Of a stretch of DNA of 64,000 bases, positions 9,503 to 20,149 are shown piece after piece. The notes under the pieces are model-generated. The model searched no databases, had not been told where the DNA came from, and saw only the letters and a list, made by a program, of their open reading frames with translations. This DNA comes from Prostheceraeus crozeri (lineage: Eukaryota > Platyhelminthes > Polycladida > Euryleptidae). Made by a program: the position numbers and the translations under genes. Numbering within the stretch: position 1 is the stretch's first letter; each line of letters begins with the position of its first letter. The stretch covers positions 124,001 to 188,000 of the forward strand of contig CAJQUW010011266.1 of NCBI GenBank assembly GCA_907163375.1. The letters run 5' to 3'.

Positions 9503-9960
9503 GCAACCTCAGTAATGTGGAAATCTTAAACTTAATGAAGAAAGCTCATCCTTATTCCAAGAAATTGTTTCTCAATGTATTCCCAAGAGATGAACTACCT
9601 ACATCAATTCAGTCATATCCCTGTTCTCTGATTATAAATACAGACACGGTTAATCTTCGTGGTAAACATTGGGTTGCCGTGTACATAAATCGCAATAGAG
9701 TAGCTGAATATTTTGACTCTCTCAATCAGCCACCATTACATGATATATCAATATGGATGAATAGATTCTCATGGACTAGAAAGAAAGTGACATCGTTCCC
9801 ACTCCAAAGTAATAGATCCCTTATGTGTGGGGGCTACGTACTGTATTTTGTTAATGAACGACCTTTGAAAAGTGACTATAAAAGTGTTATTCGATTATTC
9901 TCTAGAAATTGTGCTAAAAACGATGTAATTCTCAACAATTATATGAACTCAGTCTTGTAA
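9499..9960 (+). CDS. pro: Adenain-type cysteine protease
   Basis: A 153-residue C5/Ulp1-fold protease. The catalytic His57 is in GKHWVAVY, Asp73 in YFDSLNQPP, the oxyanion Gln103 in PLQS, and the nucleophile Cys110 in CGGYVLYF, all at family spacing. Such proteases mature capsid and core proteins in adenoviruses and Polintons; the Gly-Gly site in the upstream pVI-like protein is a plausible substrate. The start overlaps the capsid stop. The stop codon TAA is part of an AATAAA signal (9959-9964), so the + strand transcript probably ends here, facing the convergent - strand genes. No counterpart is recognised in Polinton B. Confidence 0.92.
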   Translation: MSNLSNVEILNLMKKAHPYSKKLFLNVFPRDELPTSIQSYPCSLIINTDTVNLRGKHWVAVYINRNRVAEYFDSLNQPPLHDISIWMNRFSWTRKKVTSFPLQSNRSLMCGGYVLYFVNERPLKSDYKSVIRLFSRNCAKNDVILNNYMNSVL

Positions 9961-10071
9961 TAAATTCATTATATATGCAAAATTCGTTTTATTTCCCAGA
10001 GCGTAATGTTTAGAGGGAGAGCAAAGTTTCACAATTGAAATGTATATTTACAAACTATTTACAACAGTCCA

Positions 10072-10635
10072 TCAACTTTTTACAAAATAATTTTTCAAAT
10101 CACTTATTATTTGGGATACAACTTTCAAATCTTTAATGCCAGTTATCACAACTTTCCCATTGTGGAACACGTGAACGTGATAAGGATGCCAATTTGTCAT
10201 TTGCGCAGCAGGAAATAACTCCACCTCATAAGTAAGATTGGACGTAGAGGAAACTTTGCGAAAGTCATAGCGATAATTCAATTCGCATAACACTGTCATG
10301 GTTTTTACTTTCCAATTAGGTAATTTATCCCGTAATAGTATCTCCAACACGGAGTGTAAGTAATTGAGATCACAATCATCGAAGCACCCAACACACTGCA
10401 CTGTTCCATTAGGAAAGAAAAGGACAGTCATGGATTTCTCCTTCTTCAAGATTCTCCATGTCAACATTGTGGGTCGCCCCAGATACAAACTCGTCGTCGG
10501 CTTTCGCCTCTTCTTCACTATTAGCCATTGATTTCTGTTGGGTATGTCTCGCTCGATTTGATGTAGATTAAGTTTTGAGTTTGCTTTTGTAACCACCATG
10601 CGATTCACCACTTTCATCTGACTGATGTCGTCCAT
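10072..10635 (-). CDS. TATA-box-binding protein (TBP) homologue
   Basis: A 187-residue protein with the two-repeat TBP saddle layout. Repeat 1 (about residues 7-103) has VVNRMVVTKANSKLNLHQI, like the NIVSTVNL and KLDL start of TBP, and then SMTVLFFPNGTVQCVGC, like the IFSSGKMVCTGA strand. Repeat 2 (about 108-184) has WKVKTMTVLCELNY, YEVELFP (TBP: YEPELFP) and HVFHNGKVVITGIK (TBP: IFVSGKVVLTGAK). The Phe in each GK-loop strand is kept. It is very divergent from a host TBP but complete in length. It overlaps the upstream - strand gene by 68 bases. Large DNA viruses encode divergent TBPs; I know of no established TBP in Polintons. The role would be element-specific promoter recognition (inference). 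Confidence 0.8.
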   Translation of the reverse strand: MDDISQMKVVNRMVVTKANSKLNLHQIERDIPNRNQWLIVKKRRKPTTSLYLGRPTMLTWRILKKEKSMTVLFFPNGTVQCVGCFDDCDLNYLHSVLEILLRDKLPNWKVKTMTVLCELNYRYDFRKVSSTSNLTYEVELFPAAQMTNWHPYHVHVFHNGKVVITGIKDLKVVSQIISDLKNYFVKS

Positions 10636-10993
10636 CTCTGACGAATGAAATTATACTTGGTAGAATCTCCTTTATAAAGGAACCCCATGTGACGTCACTA
10701 AAACGAAAAAATCGATGATCAACGTCTTTCCTCTTGGATGAACATACGTAAAGTTTGACAGTTGAATCATATTTTATCCATACCTTTTCATCCAGAGGAA
10801 TCTTCATCCGAGTATCATGTCGCTCAATCAGATTAGCAAAATCTTTAAGTGAGGGCAATGCGTCACTACTAATAGAAACACCACGATGATTTCTACTATT
10901 TGTTACAGAATGTCGAAAAACTATTTTGCTTGAATCTGTTAGGTGAATTTTTTGTCTGTCACTTAACTTCCATGTTCTGATATAATGAGGCAT
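10568..10993 (-). CDS. Putative PC4-like DNA-binding protein
   Basis: A 141-residue protein with two similar halves. Residues about 11-60 run from beta-rich KIHLTDSSKIVFRH to RGVSISSDALPSLKDF; residues about 68-118 run from KVWIKYDSTVKLYV to FFRFSDVTWGSFIKEI. Each half has strands followed by a G/FxxS-x(3-5)-W/L-x2-L/F helix, the pattern of the PC4 (SUB1) coactivator domain, which binds single-stranded DNA at promoters. The match is by pattern only. The gene lies between polB and the TBP-like gene on the same strand and overlaps the latter by 68 bases, which supports a transcription-related pairing. Confidence 0.5.
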   Translation of the reverse strand: MPHYIRTWKLSDRQKIHLTDSSKIVFRHSVTNSRNHRGVSISSDALPSLKDFANLIERHDTRMKIPLDEKVWIKYDSTVKLYVCSSKRKDVDHRFFRFSDVTWGSFIKEILPSIISFVRDGRHQSDESGESHGGYKSKLKT

Positions 10994-11199
10994 ATTCTGA
11001 AGTTATTCTTAATGTAATTATTATAATCTGATAATTGCCTAAAGTTAGTTTATGTTTGCAAATCAACATATCGGAAGGATGCTGAATGCTGTTATGTATT
11101 CAAATTCAATTTCTACATATCGGAAAGATGTAGAAATGTACACTGAAATATTTACTACCTACGTGTTATTTTTTATTGATTCTACCGTTGTTCTATCCG

Positions 11200-14100
11200 C
11201 TATTCTACATCACCTGCTGTGGGAAGACATTTTCGTCTTTTTGACGGAGGAGGAAGTCCAAGGCTATAGTGTCCATATGGTAAAGATAAGTTCTTATTTA
11301 TCCAGCAGCGCTTATCTTCCCAAAGTGAGAGCCCTCGCTTTCTAAACGTTTTTGTTTCAACTATGTGGTTTTTTGAATTTATGACGGTTATTTGCTCATT
11401 GGTATCTTTCTCAGTATAGTAAACATTTCTATAGTCACTATGTTCTATGCGTCTAACCACTGCTCTCTGTATACCCTTTGCTCGCCTAATGCTATGATGT
11501 GTTGAATCTAGAAATTTCATTGAATACATTTTTGGTTTCAAAAGAACCATCTCCTCAAGCAACTTTCCCGCGCACTCATCCTTAAAACAACCGAGTCTAG
11601 CCTTGTTTGTAATTGAATATAAACGGTGATTCACATCATAATTTGAGGAATCAAATTTTTCACCGAAATACAGGAATATATCCTCTAAACGAACAGATGG
11701 TGAGGTGTATAGACAAAGGAAAAAGCTATCGGTATCACCTCCACAAAGACGTGCTCTATTTATCAGTGGACATCTAATTAAATCTTTATAATACAACTGG
11801 TACATTTCTAATTTACTATAGTCAAGAACTGCTTGACCAACATAAATTAGTTTATTTAGAACTATTGAAGGTTTATACAGTTCCATACCAACTAAATCTT
11901 CATCGAATATCTTATGCTGAACATATAGGGGATGATTGGCCAATTTAGATAGTTGCAATGTTGTATTTACTAATTTGAAGTTCCTCCGACGTCTCACATT
12001 CTCCATAGTCTTACCAAACAGGGAGTTGTTTTTTAATTTATAAAACGCTTTTTCAAAATCAGATTTTGATTGAGCTCTTTTCTGCGAATTCATATCAATA
12101 TATTGTCTCAGCCACGATTTTTGTGTGAACTGGATTCCAGCATGGACCTTCTTTATCTTCATTCCCATAGAGAGGTAGAATTTTAGAATCGAGTAATGAA
12201 CAACATAATTTTCTCGATCGAACTGATGCAGCAACAGTTTCTTTGTGCTTGTGAAACACATATTTGGTCTTAAAGTTTCATAGAAATTTTTCATATATGT
12301 AGAAAACATTTTTTCCTCTACCAATTGCATTTCTGGAGCTAATGGAAAATCAGCCGTGTCATCGTGAATGTCTGAAGGATATTCTAAATCCAAATCAAAG
12401 ACATAACCTATATCAGCCTCATTATCAATATTTTGAATGTTTTCCTCATTTGAGAAGTACACTACTTGACCTTCATCAAGCCATTTGAAGTTTGAATGTG
12501 GGAGATTCTCACTTAGCGACGAACCGTAAAGGTTGTTGACGTCTAAATATGCTAAATGACGGCTCTCTTGTGGATTGTTTTGCAACTCTGAAATACGAGC
12601 ACGCGCTCTATGAATATTTGTAAACGTCATACCTCCTCGGATCCCCCTCTCAAAAAGATTATACATGCTCTCATCTTGAATGTAGTGTGGAGGATCATTC
12701 GAAGCAAAATTCAATGCTGATGTGAAGCTAAGGTGAGGTAGGCTAACAAAATGAACTGGATCTACTTGATCTTCATCCTGACTTAATTTCCTAAATGTCT
12801 CAAAAATGTCTGCCAACAGCAAGACATCTAACTTGAGGTATTCAAGCATGTAGTCTCCAAATGTTTTGCAATTAAACGCATTCCATGCTTTTTTCGCGTG
12901 CTCATAATCTATATCGTTGCAATGCTCAAGAGTAAGATCGTTGTAAAATTCCCTTTGAGGAGGAAGACAGAGCTCCGTTAGAGTTGCCAAACTACTAAAA
13001 TATGAGTACGGAAACACTCCTTTTTCGTAAAGAATATCATCAGTTAATTTTGGAAATTCATTTCGCAGCGCTTCTACATGTTTGTAGACTTTCAGACTTT
13101 TGGCTAATTCAGCAAGCGATGCGCTCAGAAATTGATGAGTCCAAAAATTTCAATTTAAAATATACAGGCTTTCCATTATATTCGCTTACTGGAATTGTTG
13201 ATGATAGAGTAATATATTTCTCAGCAGTAGCTGCAATAACATCTAACTTCCAAGATTTCTTTTTACCAATTGCTTTATAACAAACAATATGGCTGTCATA
13301 GTTTTTGAAATTGTGAAAGAAAACAGGAAGCTCTCGTCGATTCAATCTTAATCGCAAATTGCACTTTGAACATATTGCTTGCCTGTACTTTCCGGTTATG
13401 TGATCGTGATCACGAACTTTTGATATATCTTCACTAAATTTTATCTTACATTTATTGCAATTTTCTGCATTTTTATGAGCAATATCTTCCACTGCTGTCA
13501 ATCGCATCGGCATTCTGGTCATGACATTTTGATTATCATATAAATTTTGGACAACATCTTCTAAATGATTTAGGAACTCAGCGATGCAATTTTCCCCTTC
13601 AAACAGATAATAGATGTTATTGTAGGTTGACTGAAGTGCCTCATGCCAGACGTGGTACACACCTACAGCCGCAGGTTTATGAATTTTGTTTTCTATTAAA
13701 CACTCGATATCGGCGTATATGACTAAAGGTGGACTGAGTTGGTGCTCAGTACTACTTATCTGAACTTCTAAATGTTTGGGCATTTTTTCTATTTGCGCCT
13801 TACCACGACTACAGAATTGAAAATGTCGTTCTAAAACGCTTCTCTTTGAAAAGGATTGAGTGCATCTTTCACAAAAAATCTTGCGACTTGTGTAAAATTT
13901 GCTATATAACCTAGATAATTTTCGTATGCCGCAATAATGGGCAAAACCGTTATGTAGCACTAGCAAAATATTAACGGTTCTTTTGCCAATGAAATTGCTG
14001 TTGTATCTTACTCCCTTGAGACCATTTTCATACAAGTGGATATTTACTTTTATATCATTGTTTTTCTCAAACTTAGGAATGTCCTTTATTGACACTGGTG

Positions 14101-15058
14101 TGGAAATGCCATCCATAACCAATTCAGATGTCCACTTTCTATATGAGTTTACCTCGTTTATCTTTGAATGAGTAACTTCATCGTAGTGAATGATTGACAA
14201 GATAGAATACATGAAGCAGTCATTTGAATTTGAATTTACATTTATTACAGCCTTAGAACTTCTTAACTTTTTAGGTAAAGTATTCATTTTACCACCAGAT
14301 AGTAGAGGAGTTGAAATTAAATTGAATTCTACATTTACTACTTTATCAACAACCCAATTGCTTCCTCTATTTGCAAAAGTTGAAACATGATTTGATAAAC
14401 TATTTAAATTATCCTGAAACCATGTGTCAAAGTCATATATATAATTTGATGATAATGAGGTGAAGTGCGCGAGAAAAGTTTCTTCCTCTTGAGGATTAGA
14501 ACGGACATAGCGAATTTGAGCAATTAATCGACCACGTAGTTGAAGACTAGTTCGCAAGTCATTAACTAAATTTTCTAGTAAGGTTCGCATGTTGAATAAA
14601 AAAGATGTTACATCTACTGTTTGAATGGTTGGTGTAATGTCATACACGCGAGCACGTCCGCTGAAGGCGCTTTCACTAAGGGTGAGTGTTCTATAATTAT
14701 TGTGACTACTCATTTCAATGTTCATATCATGTATATTATTGTGTTGACGGAATCTACTTGTGCTATTATAATTCTTACCACAGTGAGAGCAGCAATGCCT
14801 AAAAGCTTCATCATTATTTAAAGCGCTATCTGGAATGTCCCTAACATGACTACTACAAGTTGATAAATTAGTATTATTTGTTCCTATTCCTTCTTGACTG
14901 CAACATACGAGATTGTGTCTTTTTAAATTATCTTTCCTACTGGTTTCATATGGACAATTACTACATTTATGCTTTATTCCTAGCTTGCAAAATTTTTCAT
15001 GACGCGTTAAATTGCTAACAATTGTAAACTTCTTTCCACACTTAGAGCAGACAACCAT
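11200..15058 (-). CDS. polB: Protein-primed family B DNA polymerase
   Basis: Polinton POLB, about 1,270 codons. In order: three C2H2-type zinc fingers (CSKCGKKF, CSNCPYET, CSHCGKNY); the conserved domain ending GSNWVVDKV; a segment with NDCFMYSILS; a further C2H2 finger; Exo I (VIYADIECL); an endonuclease VII-like HNH insertion (VRDHDHITGKYRQAICSKCN); Exo II (HNFKNYDSH); Exo III (YLKLDVLLLAD); polymerase motif A (DVNNLYGSSLS), motif B (KNNSLFGKT) and motif C (GGDTDSFF). It replicates the element from the TIR ends with a protein primer. This copy looks lightly broken (about one break). A TATATAAG box lies 33 bases before the ATG. Confidence 0.95.
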
Positions 15059-15090
15059 GATGATCGTTAAGGATTAACATATTGCGTCTA

Positions 15091-15098
15091 CTTATATA
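15091..15098 (-). promoter_or_regulatory. TATA box TATATAAG of polB
   Basis: TATATAAG on the - strand, 33 bases upstream of the polB ATG at 15058, so the 5' leader would be only a few bases long if the TATA-to-start distance is standard. Confidence 0.6.
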
Positions 15099-15255
15099 CT
15101 GTCTACATATTATATTATGTAACCAGTGACGTCGACCAATGGAATTTGTTCTCAACCTAAGACTTATATTTCCACTTAAATACATAAATAAGAAGACATA
15201 CAAAGTGTACAAGTAATTATTTTTTCCAAAAAGAAGTCAAAGAAGTCAAAAAAAG

Positions 15256-17005
15256 TCAAAGAGATTGACACTTAATAATGTCACTATGCGTCACCTTGAC
15301 GTGAGCACAATGTCCATGACACCTTGAGAAGTCATCGACATGTGTCATGCGCACTTTGTTAATGACTGCCGCTTTCGATAGCTCAACGTGCATTATTGTT
15401 TCACGCTTCGCTATCGATTGCGACAGTTGCAGGTTAGCCTGCGATATGTTGCGGAACGACTCAAGCAAAGACTTGTAGTCAGCGCGAAGAGCCGTCTCGC
15501 GTTCCTCTTGTTGGCGCAACTTACGTTCAAGGTGACGCACTTTGTCCTCCGCACTTTTAGACACAGGTGCGGGCACCTCGACCACTGAATCGACCGTCTC
15601 GTCCAGGTCAACGTTAAATAGGGGATCACAAGTTGGGAGAGAGTTGGAGAGGATCACAGTAGGAGTTGGGCTGTTGGGCATCGGCGTAGGAGCAGGTGGA
15701 GACGATGGGACCCAGTAGTCATCGAATGTTGGTTGAGGTGGAGTTGGCTGAGGTAGAGTTGGGACGCGGTGCAGAATGGGAGAGGGTGGGAAGCTGACCT
15801 CAATGCTGGGTGAGGCTCGAAGTTGGGAGAAGGGAATCTCCTCTTCCGGAACAAGTGTCAACTGTTGCTGGAAAAAAAAGAGAGATTTGAATTAACGAAA
15901 GGGACATAACATTATAGTTTGAATTATTAGCCTATTCCTATGATTGACACTTACGTTTTCTTCATCTGAAGAAGACTCCCGGATGGAGTACGGACGCTCC
16001 TCATTCTCCTCCACTGAGGTCGTAGTGGCCGGAGTCAAGCCAAGGAGGTTGTTCCGGCTCTTCTTTAGAGAGAGCGATCGGTAGCTCTACAAGGGAGAAT
16101 ACATTTTAAATTCCTCTTGAATTTGAATGTATGCATGTGTCCTAAGTTATTAATCTAATCATGTTATTTTATATGACTAAAATAATTGTTGTCTATTACT
16201 TACTCTCTTTGAAGGCGGCGTAGGCTTCGCAACCCAGCTGCTACTTGCGGGCGTACTAACGACTACCTGTGGATGGAAATGAAACATAGTTAAAGTGTGA
16301 AGAAAGGAAAATACATACGAATAGATAAAATGCTGATTTTGATATTTCAAACTTACATTCCTTTCCGGAACTGATGGCTTCCGCTCGACTTTTAACTTCT
16401 TAACTGGTGGCTTATTAACAGGTGGCTTCTTGAGCTGAAATAGTGAAAAGACATGCACATTATTATATATGAAAAACAAACAAAACAGAAGTCAACTGTC
16501 CCTATCAGTTTTGGACTCTTGAATTTTTTTTTGCTTTATGTTACTGCTAATATTCTAAATATGAACTCACCTCAATATCACTATCCGAGGACTCGGAATC
16601 GGTGTCAACATATTTTCGGGACTTGGGTTTCGCCTTCGGCTTCGGTTTTGGCTGCTCACTTGTGGACTCCTCAACTTGGCTTAGGATGCCCTCAATAGGT
16701 CGCTCCTTCGCGAAGAGCCTCTCCACTCGCCTCTTCTCCTCGAGGCAAGTGAGGTTTCGACCCTCCCGCCCGTTTCTCAATGCGCATTTGGTATGGGTCT
16801 TGATGAATCTTTTAGGATTCTCTCCTTTTGCCTCCATGTCTGTCCGCACATAGCTTTTACAAGATAGGCAGTACAGAAAACTGCAATCCTGACGTATCGT
16901 GCATTCCTTATGCTGACTTTTCATAGAATGCCGGACAGCCTGCTTACAGGTTTGGCAATAGTGAAAAATCAGACGTTGTCGTGGCAAGCAACTGGGACGA
17001 GGCAT
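15256..17005 (-). CDS. Zinc-binding/coiled-coil protein, five exons
   Basis: A spliced gene. Coding exons at 17005-16571, 16434-16357, 16266-16204, 16086-15955 and 15867-15256 are all bounded by consensus GT-AG sites, and every intron is in phase 0. The N-terminal exon has Cys/His pairs (YCQTCKQ, YCLSCKS) like zinc ribbons. The middle exons are Lys/Pro-rich and acidic. The last exon has a Pro-rich stretch and then a coiled coil (about 15560-15380; VRHLERKLRQQEERE) and a Cys/His tail. The splice acceptor cttacag lies 2 bases before the ATG, so an untranslated leader exon is expected. The Polinton B gene at 45424-46599 has the same plan and position between TIR and polB. Function unknown. Confidence 0.7.
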
Positions 17006-17039
17006 GTCTGTAAGAAAAATTAAATCCATACTTAAAACT

Positions 17040-18570
17040 TACTAAATTTGGTTTTAGAACTTATTAATGTACCTACTTATGAACTTAGGAAAAAGTAACA
17101 TGTAAATTGTTCCAAACTCACATCGTGGTAGTGAGTATTATACGTAAGAGAATAGCTAAAGTCTTTAATAAATTTCATAAACACAACTTTAAGTCTATTA
17201 ATTTTGATCAAGTTATTTTCTATCTCTTAAGGTTTAGAACTTATTAATGTACCTACTTATGAACGTAGAGAAAAGTAACATTTAAATTGTTCCCAACTCA
17301 CTTTAGAATATTGATTAAGGTTTGAAAGAACGGAGCTGACGTCTTGCTAGGCAGGCTGATAATTCAAAAATGAGTGAAGAACTGGCTTCAACACTTTCTT
17401 TATATATGAAATGCACAAAGCAACTACGAACAAAGACCTACTGACGTCATGCTATTGAGATGATATAGTTAAACAAAATGTTTTCACTTAAACAAGATTC
17501 AAAATAAAACAGCTGATAAATTCTAACATTAAAAACTTAACATTAAATTGTAACAGAGTCTATTAATTTTGATCAAGTTATTTTCTATCTCTTAAGGTTT
17601 AGAACTTATTAATGTACCTACTTATGAACTTAGAAAAAAGTAACATTTAAATTGTTCCAAACTCACTTTAGAATATTGATTAAGGTTTGAAAGAACGGAG
17701 CTGACGTCTTGCTAGGCAGGCTGATAATTCAAAAATGAGTGAAGAACTGGCTTCAACACTTTCTTTATACACGTATATGAAAGGCACAAAGCAACTACGA
17801 ACAAAGACCTACTGACGTCATGCCATTGAGATGATATAGTTAAACAAAATGTATTCATTTAAACAAGATTCAAAATCAAACAGCTGATAAATTCTAACAT
17901 TAATAACTTGACATTAAATTGTAACAGAGTTTATTAATTTGATCAAGTTATTTTCCATCTCTTGAGGTTTAGAACATTAATGTACCTACTTATGAACTTA
18001 GAAGAAAGTAACATGTAAATTGTTCCAAACTCACATCGTGGTAGTGAGTATTATACGTAAGAGAATAGCTAAAGTCTTTAATAAATTTCATAAACACAAC
18101 TTTAAGTCTATTAATTTTGATCAAGTTATTTTCTATCTCTTAAGGTTTAGAACTTATTAATGTACCTACTTATGAACTTAGAAAAAAGTAACATTTAAAT
18201 TGTTCCAAACTCACTTTAGAATATTGATTAAGGTTTGAAAGAACGGAGCTGACGTCTTGCTAGGCAGGCTGATAATTCAAAAATGAGTGAAGAACTGGCT
18301 TCAACACTTTCTTTATATATGAAATGCACAAAGCAACTACGAACAAAGACCTACTGACGTCATGCCATTGAGATGATATAGTTAAACAAAATGTATTCAT
18401 TTAAACAAGATTCAAAATCAAACAGCTGATAAATTCTAACATTAATAACTTGACATTAAATTGTAACAGAGTTTATTAATTTTGATCAAGTTATTTTCTA
18501 TCTCTTAAGGTTTAGAACATTAATGTACCTACTTATGAACTTAGAAGAAAGTAACATGTAAATTGTTCCA
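17040..18570 (-). promoter_or_regulatory. Tandem promoter and leader-exon array
   Basis: Complex direct repeat upstream of the coiled-coil gene. A short unit (about 180 bp) and a long unit (about 366 bp) alternate roughly as short (17052), long (17231), long (17597), short (17963), long (18142) and a partial copy. On the - strand each long unit reads: CRE palindrome TGACGTCA (17442-17449, 17813-17820, 18355-18362), about 36-45 bases later a TATA-like CATATATAAAG (17398-17406 and 18311-18319; altered in the middle copy), then about 100 bases later a splice donor AAA|GTGAGT (exon end 17302 in the first copy). That is three copies of promoter plus leader exon, each able to splice to the acceptor at 17008. 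Confidence 0.55.
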
Positions 18571-19622
18571 GAGTGATAAATCTTAATAGAATTATCACCC
18601 AATCAAAATTTCGAATTTCGCGCACTTATCAAATGATCCATTTAAACAAACCATATGGTGAACACATGAGGCATCAGCTGAGGATGTTTATGTGGTCATC
18701 GCATTTTGAAATTTTGCGCACTTATCAATTGCTGCATTAAAACAAGACTGTGGAAGATATGAGCCTCTGGTTAGGGTTAGGTTAGGGTTAGGGTTCAGTT
18801 GAGAAGAAAGAGTACCTATGGCGCTCGGAGCCCATGGGTAAATAAATTTTCGAGTGCGCGTAGCGCACGATAAAATTTACTTACCCTATAATCCGAAAAA
18901 TTTCGAGGGCGCGAAGCGCCCGAGAAATTTTGAGGCCCCCCCGCGGCGCGTCGTGTATGAAGTGTATGAAGGTCAAAGGTCAGGTCAGGTCAAGGTTGAG
19001 GGTAAAAGTGTTAAGTATTGTGATAATTTTGAGTTGTAAACTTTAAGTTTGGAACTTGGTCAAAATCTGGAAAATCAGTCATTTTTCGAGAAAAACTTGG
19101 AAATTTTCCATTTGCATACACGTGCATACAACATGGATTTTTTAAGCAAATGGGTGCATACCTTATATCATTGGAAAGCTCTTTTCATTGTGATTCCAAT
19201 GGTGTATTGTATGCATCATGTATGATACCTTCCTGACGAGCTACATGCGTTTGAAAACTAGATTGATTTTGCAAAATTTTAAAAAGTCAATTTTTTTCCA
19301 TCGTTTGTCTATCTTCAAGGCTGTCATACAGCAAGTTTTTTTGAGGAAGTGGGTGCATACCGTATATCATTCGAAAGCTCTTTTCATTCTTATTCTTATG
19401 GTGTATTGTATGCACTACGTATGACAATTTCCAGGGGAACTACATGTCGTTCCATCCTCATATGTAAGTAGATGTTATTTCAAAACTTTAATCCCAACTT
19501 CCACTCAAATCTTGGAGGCAATACTCCTTTGAAAAGAAATCAAAACACCAATTTTGTACTCATAATAACATTGATATTTTGAAGATTACAAAAAAGCGTT
19601 ACGATACAGAAAGCTAGAGAGT
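18571..19622. other. Non-coding stretch with hairpins and tandem repeat
   Basis: No gene seen. It holds two adjacent small hairpins, GTGCGC-gta-GCGCAC (about 18854-18868) and GGGCGC-gaa-GCGCCC (about 18907-18921). A duplicated unit starts GGGTGCATACC at 19152 and again at 19351 (period about 199 bases). Short telomere-like repeats are listed separately. Confidence 0.6.
18769..18796 (+). repeat. Short TTAGGG-like tract
   Basis: About four copies of the animal telomere hexamer TTAGGG, one imperfect, inside Polinton A. Too short to act as a telomere. Confidence 0.7.
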
Positions 19623-19964
19623 CTACAAATTGTCCAAGATCGGGAACGGTGGTATCTTCCGCAGGTCCACTTGCAGACTGACCTTCGTCTTTCGCGGCGC
19701 ATCGGGACATCGCCTCGGAGTTTCTGATTCAATAAAGGAGAACTCTATCAAGTTCTTTAGCTTCTCGTCGTCAGGTTCAAGTCTCAACTTCATCCGCTTT
19801 GTGTGCACTCTTTCTGGAGCGTTCCACACCTTAACACTAATGCGTGCTTCTATCGGTGGTGTTGTCTGATCTTCGCTGACATGTGAGTCAACCAAATCGA
19901 ATATGTTCGATGTCGATCCCTCGGTTGGAACAGGCGATTGAGGTGGTGTGTTGGGGCCTACCAT
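19623..19964 (-). CDS. Small Polinton accessory protein (PDDEK family)
   Basis: A 113-residue protein starting MVGPNTPPQSP. The segment WNAPERVHTKRMKLRLEPD followed by DEK resembles PNAPTKGKVEKVYRLD and then LTLPADDEKQ in the Polinton B protein at 47872-48279. Both also share a Pro/Thr/Ser-rich N-terminus and the same place between the coiled-coil gene and an end of the element. This looks like a real but fast-evolving family. Function unknown. A TATATAAA box (20025-20032, - strand) is 60 bases upstream. Confidence 0.6.
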   Translation of the reverse strand: MVGPNTPPQSPVPTEGSTSNIFDLVDSHVSEDQTTPPIEARISVKVWNAPERVHTKRMKLRLEPDDEKLKNLIEFSFIESETPRRCPDAPRKTKVSLQVDLRKIPPFPILDNL

Positions 19965-20149
19965 TTTGACTATCTCTTTCAATTTCACAACAACTTCAGG
20001 ATTGGAATTGGTACAATTTCAGGATTTATATACTTTCTAAACAAAGGAACTCCCAACAGCCAATCAGAATTGTTCTAATTCTCCCTCCTTTGGCTATATA
20101 AGACGTGGGATAGTTCCAATTGTTATCTGTTCTAATCCTCACTACTACC
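19965..20149. promoter_or_regulatory. Divergent promoter
   Basis: Between two divergent genes lie back-to-back TATA boxes: TATATAAA on - (20025-20032) and TATATAAG on + (20095-20102). A CCAAT box (about 20060, agCCAATcag) lies between them. Confidence 0.55.

Noticed and set aside
18769-18796. Interstitial telomere
   Set aside because: Only about four TTAGGG copies; too short to mean a telomere fusion or seeding site.
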